A DNA stretch of 64,000 bases from Alteromonas sp. RKMC-009 (lineage in GTDB: Bacteria; Pseudomonadota; Gammaproteobacteria; Enterobacterales; Alteromonadaceae): NCBI RefSeq assembly GCF_003584565.2, contig NZ_CP031010.1, positions 4,712,001 through 4,776,000 on the forward strand, written 5' to 3'. A model generated the notes under the pieces. The model did no database searches. It was not told the DNA's origin and saw nothing but the letters and a program-made list of their open reading frames with translations. Positions within the stretch are counted from its first letter, which is position 1; each line of letters begins with the position of its first letter. Made by a program: the position numbers and the translations under genes. Positions 36,444 through 44,933 of this stretch are shown piece after piece.

Positions 36444-38663
36444 TCAAAAGTGGTAAGTTGCCGACAGCAGCCAGTTACGGCCCGGCTCATTATAGGTATT
36501 CGCCCCTGCGTTGGTTTGGGTACCTTCACGTAAAATCGTTTTATCAAACAGGTTCTTCACTGAAATGGTAAAATCGATGTTTTTGTAGGTATACACACTG
36601 TTCAGGTTAACGATGGTGTAAGGGTCACGCGGTTCAGGATTTTCAATATCTGCACCGCTGGTCGTGCTGGTTGTCGGGCTTTCTGTTTCGCCGTAATGCT
36701 GGGCGCTGGCAACCAGTTCCCAGTTTTCTGTAACAGTCCATGCTACCTGCGTATTGATTGTGTAATCAGGCACGATTGACAACGGCTGACCGGTTTCTTT
36801 GTCTTCCGATTCAATCATCACTGTGGCATTCACAGACCATTCGATGTCGTCAGTAAACGGCACAAGCAGGTTACCTTCCAGACCTTCAATAACGGCTTCC
36901 GGTGTGTTGTACCACTGGAAAATTTGCACGTAAGTGTCAGCATTACCACCGTCCAGTACGTAAATCGGTGCGGTATTTCCGGTCACGATTTTGTTCTTAT
37001 AATCGTTGTGGAAATACGTTAAACCGGCATTGATGCCGTTATCATTACCGGCGTAGTTAATACCGATTTCTTTGTTCACCGACGTTTCATGTTCCAGATC
37101 CGGGTTACCCAGAATTGAACAACCGCTTCCCTGGCTGGGGTAATCCACCGGACAACCGTTACCACGGGTGGTATAGACATAGTTAGGGTTCAGCTGATAC
37201 AGGTTAGGGGCTTTAAACGCACGGCTGATACCGGCCTGGAATGAAATTTCAGACGTTGACTGCCAGCTCATGTTCAGGCTGGGAGATACGTTGTTGCCAG
37301 CTTCACTGTGGTGATCTAAACGTACGCCCGGCGTCAGCATAATGTCATCAGTAAGAACGATGTTGTCCTCGACGTACAGGCCGAACAATTCTGAGCTCAT
37401 GTGAGGGTCGCGGTCGGCTGCGTCAATGTCAGTACCATCAATAACCACGCCGTCAGCCACATTAATACCGGCCTGATTAGACGACGCATCATCCTGACGC
37501 TCACCACGGAATTCGGCACCCACTGTCATAGTCTGGGCTTTTCCGAACAGATCCAGCGGAATGTTCCACTCAGATTTGGCAGTCAGATTGCGCAGCATGA
37601 TGGTCACGGTTTCACCGGTCTCGGTGTTGAAACGGCCTTCCGTACCACCTGCAAGCCCTTCGCTCAAACGTGTGTTATCTGTTTCTTCAAACTGGATGTA
37701 AGAGAAAGAGTCGCCAAAATCGAACGTACCGCGATGGGTACCGGAAAGTGTTTTACGTCTTACAACATTGGTTTCCTGACCAATGTATAACTGACTTTGC
37801 GCGTTATCTACGCCCTGGAATGCGTTTTCACCGGCGTATTCATTACCCTGACGGCTGTATGCCGCTTCTACTTCCCAGGTATTGGTTTCGTCCTGGTCAA
37901 AGCGCACCAGCGTACGGAAATCAATGTTCTCAACACCTTCTGAGCCGGCGGCTACGTTGCTGTCCTCAACGGTGGCATCGCGGTTAATATCCGGAGAATC
38001 ACCTTCCTGTTTATTGTAGTTCAGCACGGTACGGTGAGAGAAGCGCTCAGATAACGGGCCGCTGACCACGACATCTGCGCGTTTGTTACCACCTTCCAGC
38101 GAATTTTCAGGAATTTCGGTTTGTACTGTAATGCTGCCTGCGGCTACATCCGGTTTTTTGGTAATGATGTTAATGACACCACCGGATGCGCCTGAACCGT
38201 AACGGGCCGCTGCCGGACCACGAATAACTTCGATACTTTCAATAGCTTCAGGCGGCACCCAGTTACTGTCGCCACGGGTGTTCCGTTCACCTGAACGGCC
38301 CATTTTTACACTGTTGCGGGACAATACAGGCTTACCGTCGATAAGAATCAGGGTATTTTCCGGGCCCATGCCGCGAATGTCGATCTGGCGGTTGTTGCCG
38401 TATTGGCCTGTACTTGTGTTGCCGGTCAGATTAATACCCGGCATGGTTTTCACCAGTTCGGAGATGTCATTGGTAACCGGACGACGTTTGAAATCTTCCG
38501 CTGTAATAACCGACACACCCTGGGCTTGCTTAAGCTCTTCTGAAGCGGCTTGAACAACAGTGGTGTCGAGGGTTTCTAATTCTTCATTTTCTTGCGCGAA
38601 AACAGCGGCTGATAAGCCGGGAAATAATGACGTGAGCAGTACTATCTTACCTAATTTAGGCAT
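36444..38663 (-). CDS. TonB-dependent siderophore receptor, FepA/PfeA-like
   Basis: A 739-residue outer-membrane receptor for ferric catecholate-type siderophores. It has a signal peptide and a TonB-box region near LETLDTTVVQA. Plug motifs follow: GQYGNNRQIDIRGMGPENTL, and RNSVKMGRSGERNTRGDSNW at about 116-135, which is characteristic of FepA, PfeA and IrgA, then AARYGSGASGGVINIITK. The barrel ends in TYHF. A Fur box lies 141 bases upstream. Downstream comes the TonB/ExbBD operon. The exact ligand cannot be read from sequence, and no siderophore biosynthesis or ABC importer is present here. Confidence 0.92.
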   Translation of the reverse strand: MPKLGKIVLLTSLFPGLSAAVFAQENEELETLDTTVVQAASEELKQAQGVSVITAEDFKRRPVTNDISELVKTMPGINLTGNTSTGQYGNNRQIDIRGMGPENTLILIDGKPVLSRNSVKMGRSGERNTRGDSNWVPPEAIESIEVIRGPAAARYGSGASGGVINIITKKPDVAAGSITVQTEIPENSLEGGNKRADVVVSGPLSERFSHRTVLNYNKQEGDSPDINRDATVEDSNVAAGSEGVENIDFRTLVRFDQDETNTWEVEAAYSRQGNEYAGENAFQGVDNAQSQLYIGQETNVVRRKTLSGTHRGTFDFGDSFSYIQFEETDNTRLSEGLAGGTEGRFNTETGETVTIMLRNLTAKSEWNIPLDLFGKAQTMTVGAEFRGERQDDASSNQAGINVADGVVIDGTDIDAADRDPHMSSELFGLYVEDNIVLTDDIMLTPGVRLDHHSEAGNNVSPSLNMSWQSTSEISFQAGISRAFKAPNLYQLNPNYVYTTRGNGCPVDYPSQGSGCSILGNPDLEHETSVNKEIGINYAGNDNGINAGLTYFHNDYKNKIVTGNTAPIYVLDGGNADTYVQIFQWYNTPEAVIEGLEGNLLVPFTDDIEWSVNATVMIESEDKETGQPLSIVPDYTINTQVAWTVTENWELVASAQHYGETESPTTSTTSGADIENPEPRDPYTIVNLNSVYTYKNIDFTISVKNLFDKTILREGTQTNAGANTYNEPGRNWLLSATYHF

Positions 38664-38803
38664 TACTTTTTCCTTGAAACTCAGAGTGTTTTTATGTGGA
38701 TGAAAAATAACTTACGAGAACACGGGAATACCGGCGGGTGAAAACGCTCTTCTAATCTTTTAACTATACTTCCGTTCAATGCGTATTAAAACATATATAC
38801 CAA

Positions 38804-38818
38804 TGAGAATCATTATCA
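38804..38818. promoter_or_regulatory. Fur box upstream of the siderophore receptor
   Basis: On the minus strand TGATAATGATTCTCA matches the 7-1-7 Fur consensus TGATAATNATTATCA at all but one position. It is 141 bases before the receptor ATG, in AT-rich promoter-like DNA, so iron repression of the locus is expected. Confidence 0.85.
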
Positions 38819-38857
38819 TTTGTTATTAAAATAATTAAAGATATTTTTTAATCGATT

Positions 38858-39652
38858 TTAATAGTCGGATGTGTGTTCGAGATGTGTCAGGAAGGGGTAT
38901 TGGATATAGCTGTCGAGTAAATTGATCAGCGAGAACTCGTTGGCCAGGGCCTGATAGTCACCGCTTTCACGGAATTTCGCTAACTCAAGATTGAATTTGT
39001 CCCGGAGCTGCTTATTTGGAATGACGGCATGATAAGGGCTGACATCAAAGAGTTCGTGCACAGTCACTTCCACATCCTGTCCCTTAGGATGTTTACTGCG
39101 TATCGCTTCGAAAATATTCCGGTCCAGTACAATAGCATCCACACTGCCAAGCAGCAGCATACTGACCTGACGGTGTTGGTCGGCCATTTCAAGATAGCCC
39201 TTGTGCTTTGCTACTGCTTGCGAAAATTGGGGACCGAGAGCTTCTGACGCAGTCTGAAATGCCACAACGGTGTGGTTTTTAAGATCTTCCACCCGCTCAA
39301 TAGACAAATTACGGTTCTTCAGTGTCACCACAACATTCTGGTATACAACATACACGTCACTGAACCAGGCTTCGGGAATGTCGTTCCGGCGGCTCACTGA
39401 AAGGGCCACATCCACATCACGCTCTTTGACGAGTCTGACTGAGCGGCCCATGGGCACATACATCATGTTGGGTTCGTAACCGGCATTTTGAAGAACAGAT
39501 TTAACCAGCTCGATCTCAAAACCGGTATCACCCTGTGCGATCACATAGGGTGGCTTGTCCCAGCCGGAAACCACATCCACACTGCGCACCACAGCGCCGG
39601 ATGCCGGAGCGGCCAGAAAAGCTAACATTACCAGTTTGGCCAACAGTCTCAT
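38858..39652 (-). CDS. Periplasmic solute-binding protein, amino-acid type (SBP_bac_3)
   Basis: A 264-residue exported binding protein of the family-3 type. After a signal peptide (LVMLAFLAAPASG) come SGWDKPPYVI, GFEIELVKSVLQNAGYEP, MGRSVRLVKERDVDVALSV and the closing LLLGSVDAIVLDRNIF. AGGAAAA precedes the ATG. No ABC permease is nearby. Such lone proteins often serve sensory or regulatory roles, or pair with distant transporters. It lies upstream of the Fur-regulated receptor on the same strand, but the Fur box sits between them. Confidence 0.82.
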   Translation of the reverse strand: MRLLAKLVMLAFLAAPASGAVVRSVDVVSGWDKPPYVIAQGDTGFEIELVKSVLQNAGYEPNMMYVPMGRSVRLVKERDVDVALSVSRRNDIPEAWFSDVYVVYQNVVVTLKNRNLSIERVEDLKNHTVVAFQTASEALGPQFSQAVAKHKGYLEMADQHRQVSMLLLGSVDAIVLDRNIFEAIRSKHPKGQDVEVTVHELFDVSPYHAVIPNKQLRDKFNLELAKFRESGDYQALANEFSLINLLDSYIQYPFLTHLEHTSDY

Positions 39653-39835
39653 TGGTTTTCCTGTCTCAATACCTCTTATAAAAGTAGCACCTGCCAGTGA
39701 GAAACGAAATCAGACATAAGGATACTTCTTATCGGGGTATTCAAAATTCGGCTTAAATGGTGCTGCGGGGTGCGTTTTGCAGGCAGTAACTGATAAAATA
39801 TCTGCTGATTAACGTTTTCCCTTGAAAGAGTACCC

Positions 39836-40717
39836 ATGTCCTGGATCCAGTTACGAATCGATTCTGACTCTGAACACGCAGAGCAAATTGGCAATATGTT
39901 GAGTGCCAATGGCGCGCAGGCTGTTACATTTGTTGATGCCAAAGACACGCCTATGTACGAACCCAAGCCCGGCGAGACCATGCTGTGGCCGGATACGCAG
40001 GTAGTCGGGTTATTCAGTGCAGCCGACGACATGAAAGCGGTGATTCAGAGACTTGAACAATCGAAGGTGCTGGGAAAAGGCTTTAAACATAAACTTGATC
40101 AGTTAGAAGATAAAGACTGGGAACGGGAGTGGATGGATAACTTTCACCCCATGCAGTTCGGTAAGCGTTTGTGGATTTGTCCCAGCTGGCGCGATGTGCC
40201 GGACCCTGATGCGGTAAACGTTATGCTCGACCCGGGTCTGGCTTTCGGTACCGGCACGCACCCTACCACAGCACTCTGTCTGCGTTGGCTCGACAGCCTC
40301 GACCTGGAAGGCAAAACCGTGGTCGATTTCGGTTGTGGTTCAGGTATTCTGGCGCTGGCGGCACTGAAACTGGGAGCAAAAGAAGTGATCGGTATTGATA
40401 TCGACCCTCAGGCCCTGCAGGCATCCATGGAAAATGCCCGCCGCAACGGTGTGGAAGACCGCTTAAGTGTGTATCTGCCTGAAGATCAACCCCAACTGGA
40501 AGCCGATGTGGTCATGGCCAATATTCTCAGCGGGCCCCTCATTGAACTGCAATCCGTTATCACTGCCTACTGCAAAACCGGTGGAAAGCTCGTTTTATCA
40601 GGCATTCTGGAAGAGCAGGTGGAAAAAATTGAAGCGGCTTACCAGGTCAGTTTTTCCCTGGAACCCAGTGCTGTAGAAGGCGACTGGGCAAGAGTCAGCG
40701 GCATAAGAACCCACTGA
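39836..40717 (+). CDS. prmA: Ribosomal protein L11 methyltransferase
   Basis: A 293-residue SAM-dependent enzyme that trimethylates ribosomal protein L11. The N-terminal substrate-recognition domain begins [19 protein letters not shown]. The catalytic domain has [13 protein letters not shown], the SAM loop [13 protein letters not shown] (162-174) and the acidic [16 protein letters not shown] lies upstream of the ATG. It restarts the conserved gene order after the accessory block and is followed by dusB-fis. Confidence 0.97.
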   Translation: MSWIQLRIDSDSEHAEQIGNMLSANGAQAVTFVDAKDTPMYEPKPGETMLWPDTQVVGLFSAADDMKAVIQRLEQSKVLGKGFKHKLDQLEDKDWEREWMDNFHPMQFGKRLWICPSWRDVPDPDAVNVMLDPGLAFGTGTHPTTALCLRWLDSLDLEGKTVVDFGCGSGILALAALKLGAKEVIGIDIDPQALQASMENARRNGVEDRLSVYLPEDQPQLEADVVMANILSGPLIELQSVITAYCKTGGKLVLSGILEEQVEKIEAAYQVSFSLEPSAVEGDWARVSGIRTH

Positions 40718-40731
40718 ATCTATTCATAAAA

Positions 40732-40751
40732 CTGTCAGAAATCTGTCAAAT
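40732..40751 (+). promoter_or_regulatory. Near-consensus PHO box after prmA
   Basis: CTGTCAGAAATCTGTCAAAT matches the E. coli PHO-box form CTGTCATAAATCTGTCACAT at 18 of 20 positions, with the two CTGTCA units correctly spaced by 11 bases. A third CTGTCA occurs at 40817. The site lies 190 bases before dusB. No good -10 lies at the distance PhoB activation would require, so function is uncertain. Confidence 0.4.
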
Positions 40752-40857
40752 ACACCGGCCGTGGCCTTTTTCAACGAAAGGCTAACGGGCTATTTCACAC
40801 GCAAAACTCGCCAGCACTGTCAATAGCCCGGCTTGAAATTTTGTGTGATTTTTAGCC

Positions 40858-40886
40858 TTTTCAAGGCTTGCGAAAACACGTAAACT
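40858..40886 (+). promoter_or_regulatory. Candidate dusB-fis promoter with GC-rich discriminator
   Basis: TTTTCA and TAAACT are separated by 17 bases and followed by TAGCGCCCCG. A GC-rich discriminator after a moderate -10 is the hallmark of growth-rate and ppGpp-controlled promoters such as the E. coli dusB-fis promoter. It lies 55 bases before the dusB start. Confidence 0.55.
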
Positions 40887-40941
40887 TAGCGCCCCGTTTT
40901 GGCCTGGTGTATAAATTCTGCGCAACAGTTGGCTGTAAAGT

Positions 40942-41940
40942 ATGCGAATCGGACCTCACACACTCCAGAACAATTTGATGCTCGCGCCTATGGCTGGCGT
41001 GACAGACAGGCCCTTCCGGCAGATGTGCAGGAGAATGGGGGCAGGGTTAGTTGTATCTGAAATGTTGTCCAGCAACCCCAAGGTCTGGAAAACCGCAAAA
41101 TCCATGCATCGTATGGATCATACCGGTGAAGACGGGATCCGCTCGGTACAGATTGCCGGCGCAGATCCTGACCTGATGGCGCAGGCGGCACAATTTAACG
41201 TTGAGAACGGTGCGCAAATCATCGATATCAACATGGGTTGTCCGGCCAAAAAGGTGAATAAGAAATTAGCTGGTTCAGCGCTCTTGCAGTACCCGGAGCT
41301 TGTAGAAAGCATTGTCCGGGCAGTGGTAGACGCTGTTGACGTACCAGTCACTCTGAAAATCCGTACAGGGTGGGACACAGATAACCGCAACGGGGCAGAC
41401 ATTGCCCGGATTGCGGAGCAGAACGGCATACAATCGCTGGCAGTTCACGGCAGAACGCGGGCTTGTATGTACCGGGGAAATGCAGAATACGACACCATTC
41501 GTGCCATTAAACAGGCGGTGTCTATTCCTGTAATCGCAAATGGCGATATTACTTCTCCGGAAAAAGCACGTTTCGTACTTGAGTATACCGGTGCTGACGG
41601 CGTAATGATTGGGCGCGGTGCGCAAGGTAATCCGTGGATTTTTAAACAAATCCAACATTACCTGCAAACAGGTGAAAACTTGCCGCCTCCTTCGTTGTCA
41701 GAACAGCAAGCGGTATTACATGAGCACGTTGTAAATGTACACGACTTCTACGGCGGCATTATGGGTGTGAGAATAGCCCGGAAGCACGTAGGGTGGTATC
41801 TCGCGGAGCACGACACGGAAAATCAGTTTCGCCGGACATTCAATGGTCTTGAGGAAGCTGACGCTCAACTCAACGCCCTTGATGCGTATTTTCAATCGCT
41901 GCAAACGAGAGATAAGCGACAGATCTCTCCTGCGGCATAG
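40942..41940 (+). CDS. dusB: tRNA-dihydrouridine synthase B
   Basis: A 332-residue FMN-dependent enzyme that reduces uridine to dihydrouridine in tRNA. The family landmarks are LMLAPMAGVTDRPFRQMCR, DINMGCPAKKVNKKLAGSAL with the catalytic Cys, LAVHGRTRACMYRG and GADGVMIGRGAQGNPWIF. It is followed by fis after 31 bases, the classic dusB-fis operon, so its expression is probably tied to growth rate. Confidence 0.97.
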   Translation: MRIGPHTLQNNLMLAPMAGVTDRPFRQMCRRMGAGLVVSEMLSSNPKVWKTAKSMHRMDHTGEDGIRSVQIAGADPDLMAQAAQFNVENGAQIIDINMGCPAKKVNKKLAGSALLQYPELVESIVRAVVDAVDVPVTLKIRTGWDTDNRNGADIARIAEQNGIQSLAVHGRTRACMYRGNAEYDTIRAIKQAVSIPVIANGDITSPEKARFVLEYTGADGVMIGRGAQGNPWIFKQIQHYLQTGENLPPPSLSEQQAVLHEHVVNVHDFYGGIMGVRIARKHVGWYLAEHDTENQFRRTFNGLEEADAQLNALDAYFQSLQTRDKRQISPAA

Positions 41941-41971
41941 TAATGACTAACTAATAGAGCAAGAAAGTATT

Positions 41972-42265
41972 ATGTTCGATCAAAATGTGACTTCACCTTT
42001 TACTACAACAGTAACTACTCCTTCACAAACTCAGGCACAGAAGCCTCTGCGTGACTCAGTAAAGCAAGCGGTAAACAAATACCTGAAGCAACTGGACAAC
42101 GCTAACATCGATAATCTGTACGAACTTGTTCTGGCTGAAGTTGAAGCGCCGTTACTGGAAGAAGTAATGACTTACACCCGCGGCAACCAGACACGCGCCG
42201 CCATCATGATGGGCATCAACCGTGGCACACTGCGCAAAAAGCTGAAGCAGTACGGCATGAACTAA
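41972..42265 (+). CDS. fis: DNA-binding protein Fis
   Basis: A 97-residue nucleoid-associated regulator that bends DNA and activates rRNA promoters. The C-terminal two-thirds matches E. coli almost residue for residue: [20 protein letters not shown], and the helix-turn-helix [20 protein letters not shown] ending KKLKQYGMN. The N-terminal arm is divergent, as is normal. It is co-transcribed behind dusB and closed by a terminator. Confidence 0.98.
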   Translation: MFDQNVTSPFTTTVTTPSQTQAQKPLRDSVKQAVNKYLKQLDNANIDNLYELVLAEVEAPLLEEVMTYTRGNQTRAAIMMGINRGTLRKKLKQYGMN

Positions 42266-42289
42266 GATTAAAGGGCTTAGCCCGACTTT

Positions 42290-42315
42290 AAGAGCACCAA
42301 ACGGTGCTCTTTTTT
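42290..42315 (+). terminator. Rho-independent terminator of dusB-fis
   Basis: AGAGCACC-AAAC-GGTGCTCT, an 8-bp stem, is followed by a T tract 25 bases after the fis stop. Confidence 0.93.
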
Positions 42316-42354
42316 GTTCCACTCGTTAACTTACGCAAAGAGCTCAACACCACT

Positions 42355-43953
42355 ATGCAAACACCTAAACCTATCAAGCGCGCCCTGTTAAGTGTTTCTG
42401 ACAAAACCGGCATCGTTGAATTTGCCACGTCATTACACAACAAAGGCGTTGAACTGCTATCTACCGGCGGTACGGCAAAATTACTGGCGGAAGCCGGTTT
42501 GCCGGTTAAAGAGGTTTCAGAACACACTGGCCACCCTGAAATCATGGACGGTCGTGTGAAAACTCTGCACCCGAAAATCCACGGCGGCATTCTGGGTCGT
42601 CGCGGTCAGGACGAAGGTGTAATGGCTGAGAACAATATCGCGCCAATCGATCTGGTTGTAGTGAACCTTTACCCGTTCGCTGCCACTGTCGCAAAAGACG
42701 ATTGCACGTTGGAAGACGCGATTGAGAACATCGATATCGGTGGCCCTACGATGGTTCGCGCTGCAGCGAAAAACCACAAAGATGTGACAATTGTGGTTAA
42801 AGCAGCGGATTACAGCCGCGTGCTTGCTGAAATGGAAGAAAATGCAGGTTCACTGACGTACCAGACACGTTTCGACCTGGCCATTAAAGCTTTCGAACAT
42901 ACCGCAGAATATGACGGCATGATTGCCAACTACTTCGGCGCCCGCATTGATTCTGTTGAGTGCGCAGACGACTGTGAGCACGAGCACAGTGAATTCCCCC
43001 GTACGTTCAACGTGCAGATGAGCAAAAAGCAGGATCTGCGTTACGGTGAGAACAGCCACCAGTCTGCGGCTTTCTATGTTGAGAACAACATTCAGGAAGC
43101 GTCTGTTGCTACTGCTGAGCAGCTTCAGGGTAAAGAACTGTCTTTCAATAACATTGCAGATACCGACGCCGCGCTGGAATGCGTGAAAGAATTCGACGTA
43201 CCGGCTTGTGTCATTGTTAAGCACGCAAACCCTTGTGGTGTGGCACTGGGTGACAACATCCTTGAAGCCTATGACCGCGCTTTCAAAACTGACCCGACGT
43301 CTGCTTTCGGCGGTATCATCGCGTTTAACCGTGAACTGGATGGCGACACGGCGAAAGCCATTGTTGACCGTCAGTTTGTTGAAGTCATCATTGCCCCTAC
43401 CGTCAGCGAAGAAGCGAAAGCCATCGTTGCTGAAAAGAAAAACGTACGTCTGCTGGCGTGTGGTGACTGGCAGGGTCAGCTTACCGACGGTTTCGACTTC
43501 AAACGTGTTAACGGCGGCCTGTTAATTCAGGAACGTGATTTTGGCATGGTGGATATGGAAGATCTGAAAGTCGTTTCTAAGGTACAACCTTCAGAAGAGC
43601 AATTACGCGATCTGATGTTCTGCTGGAAAGTAGCAAAATACGTGAAATCTAACGCTATCGTTTATGCTAAAGACAGCATGACCATCGGTGTGGGTGCAGG
43701 CCAGATGAGCCGTGTGTATTCTGCGAAAATCGCCGGTATTAAAGCGGCCGATGAGAACCTGGAAGTGGCAGGTTCAGTAATGGCATCTGATGCATTCTTC
43801 CCGTTCCGCGACGGTATTGATGCAGCCGCGGCTGCCGGTATCAAGGCGGTAATCCAGCCGGGCGGTTCAATGCGTGACGATGAAGTTATCGCAGCAGCTG
43901 ATGAACATGGCATTGCTATGGTGTTCACCGGCATGCGTCACTTCCGCCATTAA
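42355..43953 (+). CDS. purH: Bifunctional AICAR formyltransferase/IMP cyclohydrolase
   Basis: A 532-residue enzyme that performs the last two steps of de novo IMP synthesis. The N-terminal cyclohydrolase domain has [27 protein letters not shown] and [15 protein letters not shown]. The C-terminal transformylase has [25 protein letters not shown] (catalytic Lys-His), [17 protein letters not shown] and the terminal [10 protein letters not shown]. The start at 42355 matches the family; the frame extends further upstream only into the fis terminator. The purH-purD pair is split here by one extra gene. Confidence 0.98.
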   Translation: MQTPKPIKRALLSVSDKTGIVEFATSLHNKGVELLSTGGTAKLLAEAGLPVKEVSEHTGHPEIMDGRVKTLHPKIHGGILGRRGQDEGVMAENNIAPIDLVVVNLYPFAATVAKDDCTLEDAIENIDIGGPTMVRAAAKNHKDVTIVVKAADYSRVLAEMEENAGSLTYQTRFDLAIKAFEHTAEYDGMIANYFGARIDSVECADDCEHEHSEFPRTFNVQMSKKQDLRYGENSHQSAAFYVENNIQEASVATAEQLQGKELSFNNIADTDAALECVKEFDVPACVIVKHANPCGVALGDNILEAYDRAFKTDPTSAFGGIIAFNRELDGDTAKAIVDRQFVEVIIAPTVSEEAKAIVAEKKNVRLLACGDWQGQLTDGFDFKRVNGGLLIQERDFGMVDMEDLKVVSKVQPSEEQLRDLMFCWKVAKYVKSNAIVYAKDSMTIGVGAGQMSRVYSAKIAGIKAADENLEVAGSVMASDAFFPFRDGIDAAAAAGIKAVIQPGGSMRDDEVIAAADEHGIAMVFTGMRHFRH

Positions 43954-43973
43954 TTGAAAAAGTTGTTTACGGT

Positions 43974-44003
43974 AAAGGTTGTGGCTTTCGCCACAACCCT
44001 TTT
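43974..44003 (+). terminator. Rho-independent terminator of purH
   Basis: GGTTGTGGC-TTTC-GCCACAACC, a 9-bp stem, is followed by CTTTT. It lies 23 bases after purH and before the methyltransferase-like gene. Confidence 0.85.
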
Positions 44004-44089
44004 GCGTTTTTACTGTCCTGCGTTAACCTAGGTTTTGCAGTATGAGTATTACCCAAGCTATGCACCGTTAAAACAATTAAGGATCAATT

Positions 44090-44914
44090 ATGAAGACCAC
44101 GATGCGTGTAATTGCCGCTTCTTTGCTTGCTGTATCTGCTTCACTCACATCAACACTGGCCAGCGCAGACGCTATTACCGATGCGGTAAAAAACGATAAC
44201 CGCTCAGCGGATGCCAAAGCCCGTGACGAATACCGTCATCCTCAACAAACTCTGCGCTTTTTCGGTATTGAACCGGACATGACCGTTGTTGAGATCTGGC
44301 CCGGCGGTGGCTGGTATGCCGATATTCTTGTACCTTTATTAAAAGACGACGGCAATTATATTGCGGCGCACTTCTTTATGTTCGACGGTGCACCGGGTTA
44401 TTACGCAGGTTCGCTCAACGGCTTCAAAGAAAAAGCCAAAGCGGGCGGCCCTTATGAGGGTGCCACGATTACGGCTTTCCATCCTTCAAAGAGCCCTGAC
44501 ATTGCCCCTGACGGCAGTGCAGACGCAGTGCTGACCTTCCGTAATGTCCATAACTGGTACATGGGCGGCGATAAAGAAGGCGTGACCAGCTCGTTTAAGT
44601 CGTTCTACAAAGCCCTGAAGCCCGGCGGCATCCTGGGCGTAGTTGATCATGAATTACCGGAATCCGCTGCTGACGAAGCAATGAAAAGCAGCGGTTATAT
44701 GAAAAAGTCTTTTGTCATCGATGCTGCTGAAGCTGCCGGTTTCAAACTGGTTGCGGAAAGTGACGTAAATGCTAATCCTGCAGACAATGCCGATCACGCT
44801 AAAGGCGTGTGGACCTTGCCACCTTCACTGCGCTTAGGCGAAGAAGATCAGGCAAAGTATCTGTCTATTGGTGAAAGCAACCGGATGACACTTAAATTTA
44901 TTAAACCTGAATAA
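44090..44914 (+). CDS. Exported class I SAM-methyltransferase-like protein
   Basis: A 274-residue protein with a clear signal peptide (MRVIAASLLAVSASLTSTLA, then SADA), followed by a methyltransferase-like fold. It has RHPQQTLRFFGIEPDMTVVE, the degenerate SAM loop EIWPGGGWYADIL, a late YKALKPGGILGVVDHEL motif and AAGFKLVAESD. Export is unexpected for a SAM enzyme, because SAM is cytoplasmic. The family (COG4798-like) is known in proteobacteria and the activity is uncertain. AAGGATC lies upstream of the ATG. It sits between purH and purD on the same strand, 19 bases before purD, so it may drive purD expression. Confidence 0.78.
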   Translation: MKTTMRVIAASLLAVSASLTSTLASADAITDAVKNDNRSADAKARDEYRHPQQTLRFFGIEPDMTVVEIWPGGGWYADILVPLLKDDGNYIAAHFFMFDGAPGYYAGSLNGFKEKAKAGGPYEGATITAFHPSKSPDIAPDGSADAVLTFRNVHNWYMGGDKEGVTSSFKSFYKALKPGGILGVVDHELPESAADEAMKSSGYMKKSFVIDAAEAAGFKLVAESDVNANPADNADHAKGVWTLPPSLRLGEEDQAKYLSIGESNRMTLKFIKPE

Positions 44915-44933
44915 GAGATAACGGAACGCTTTG

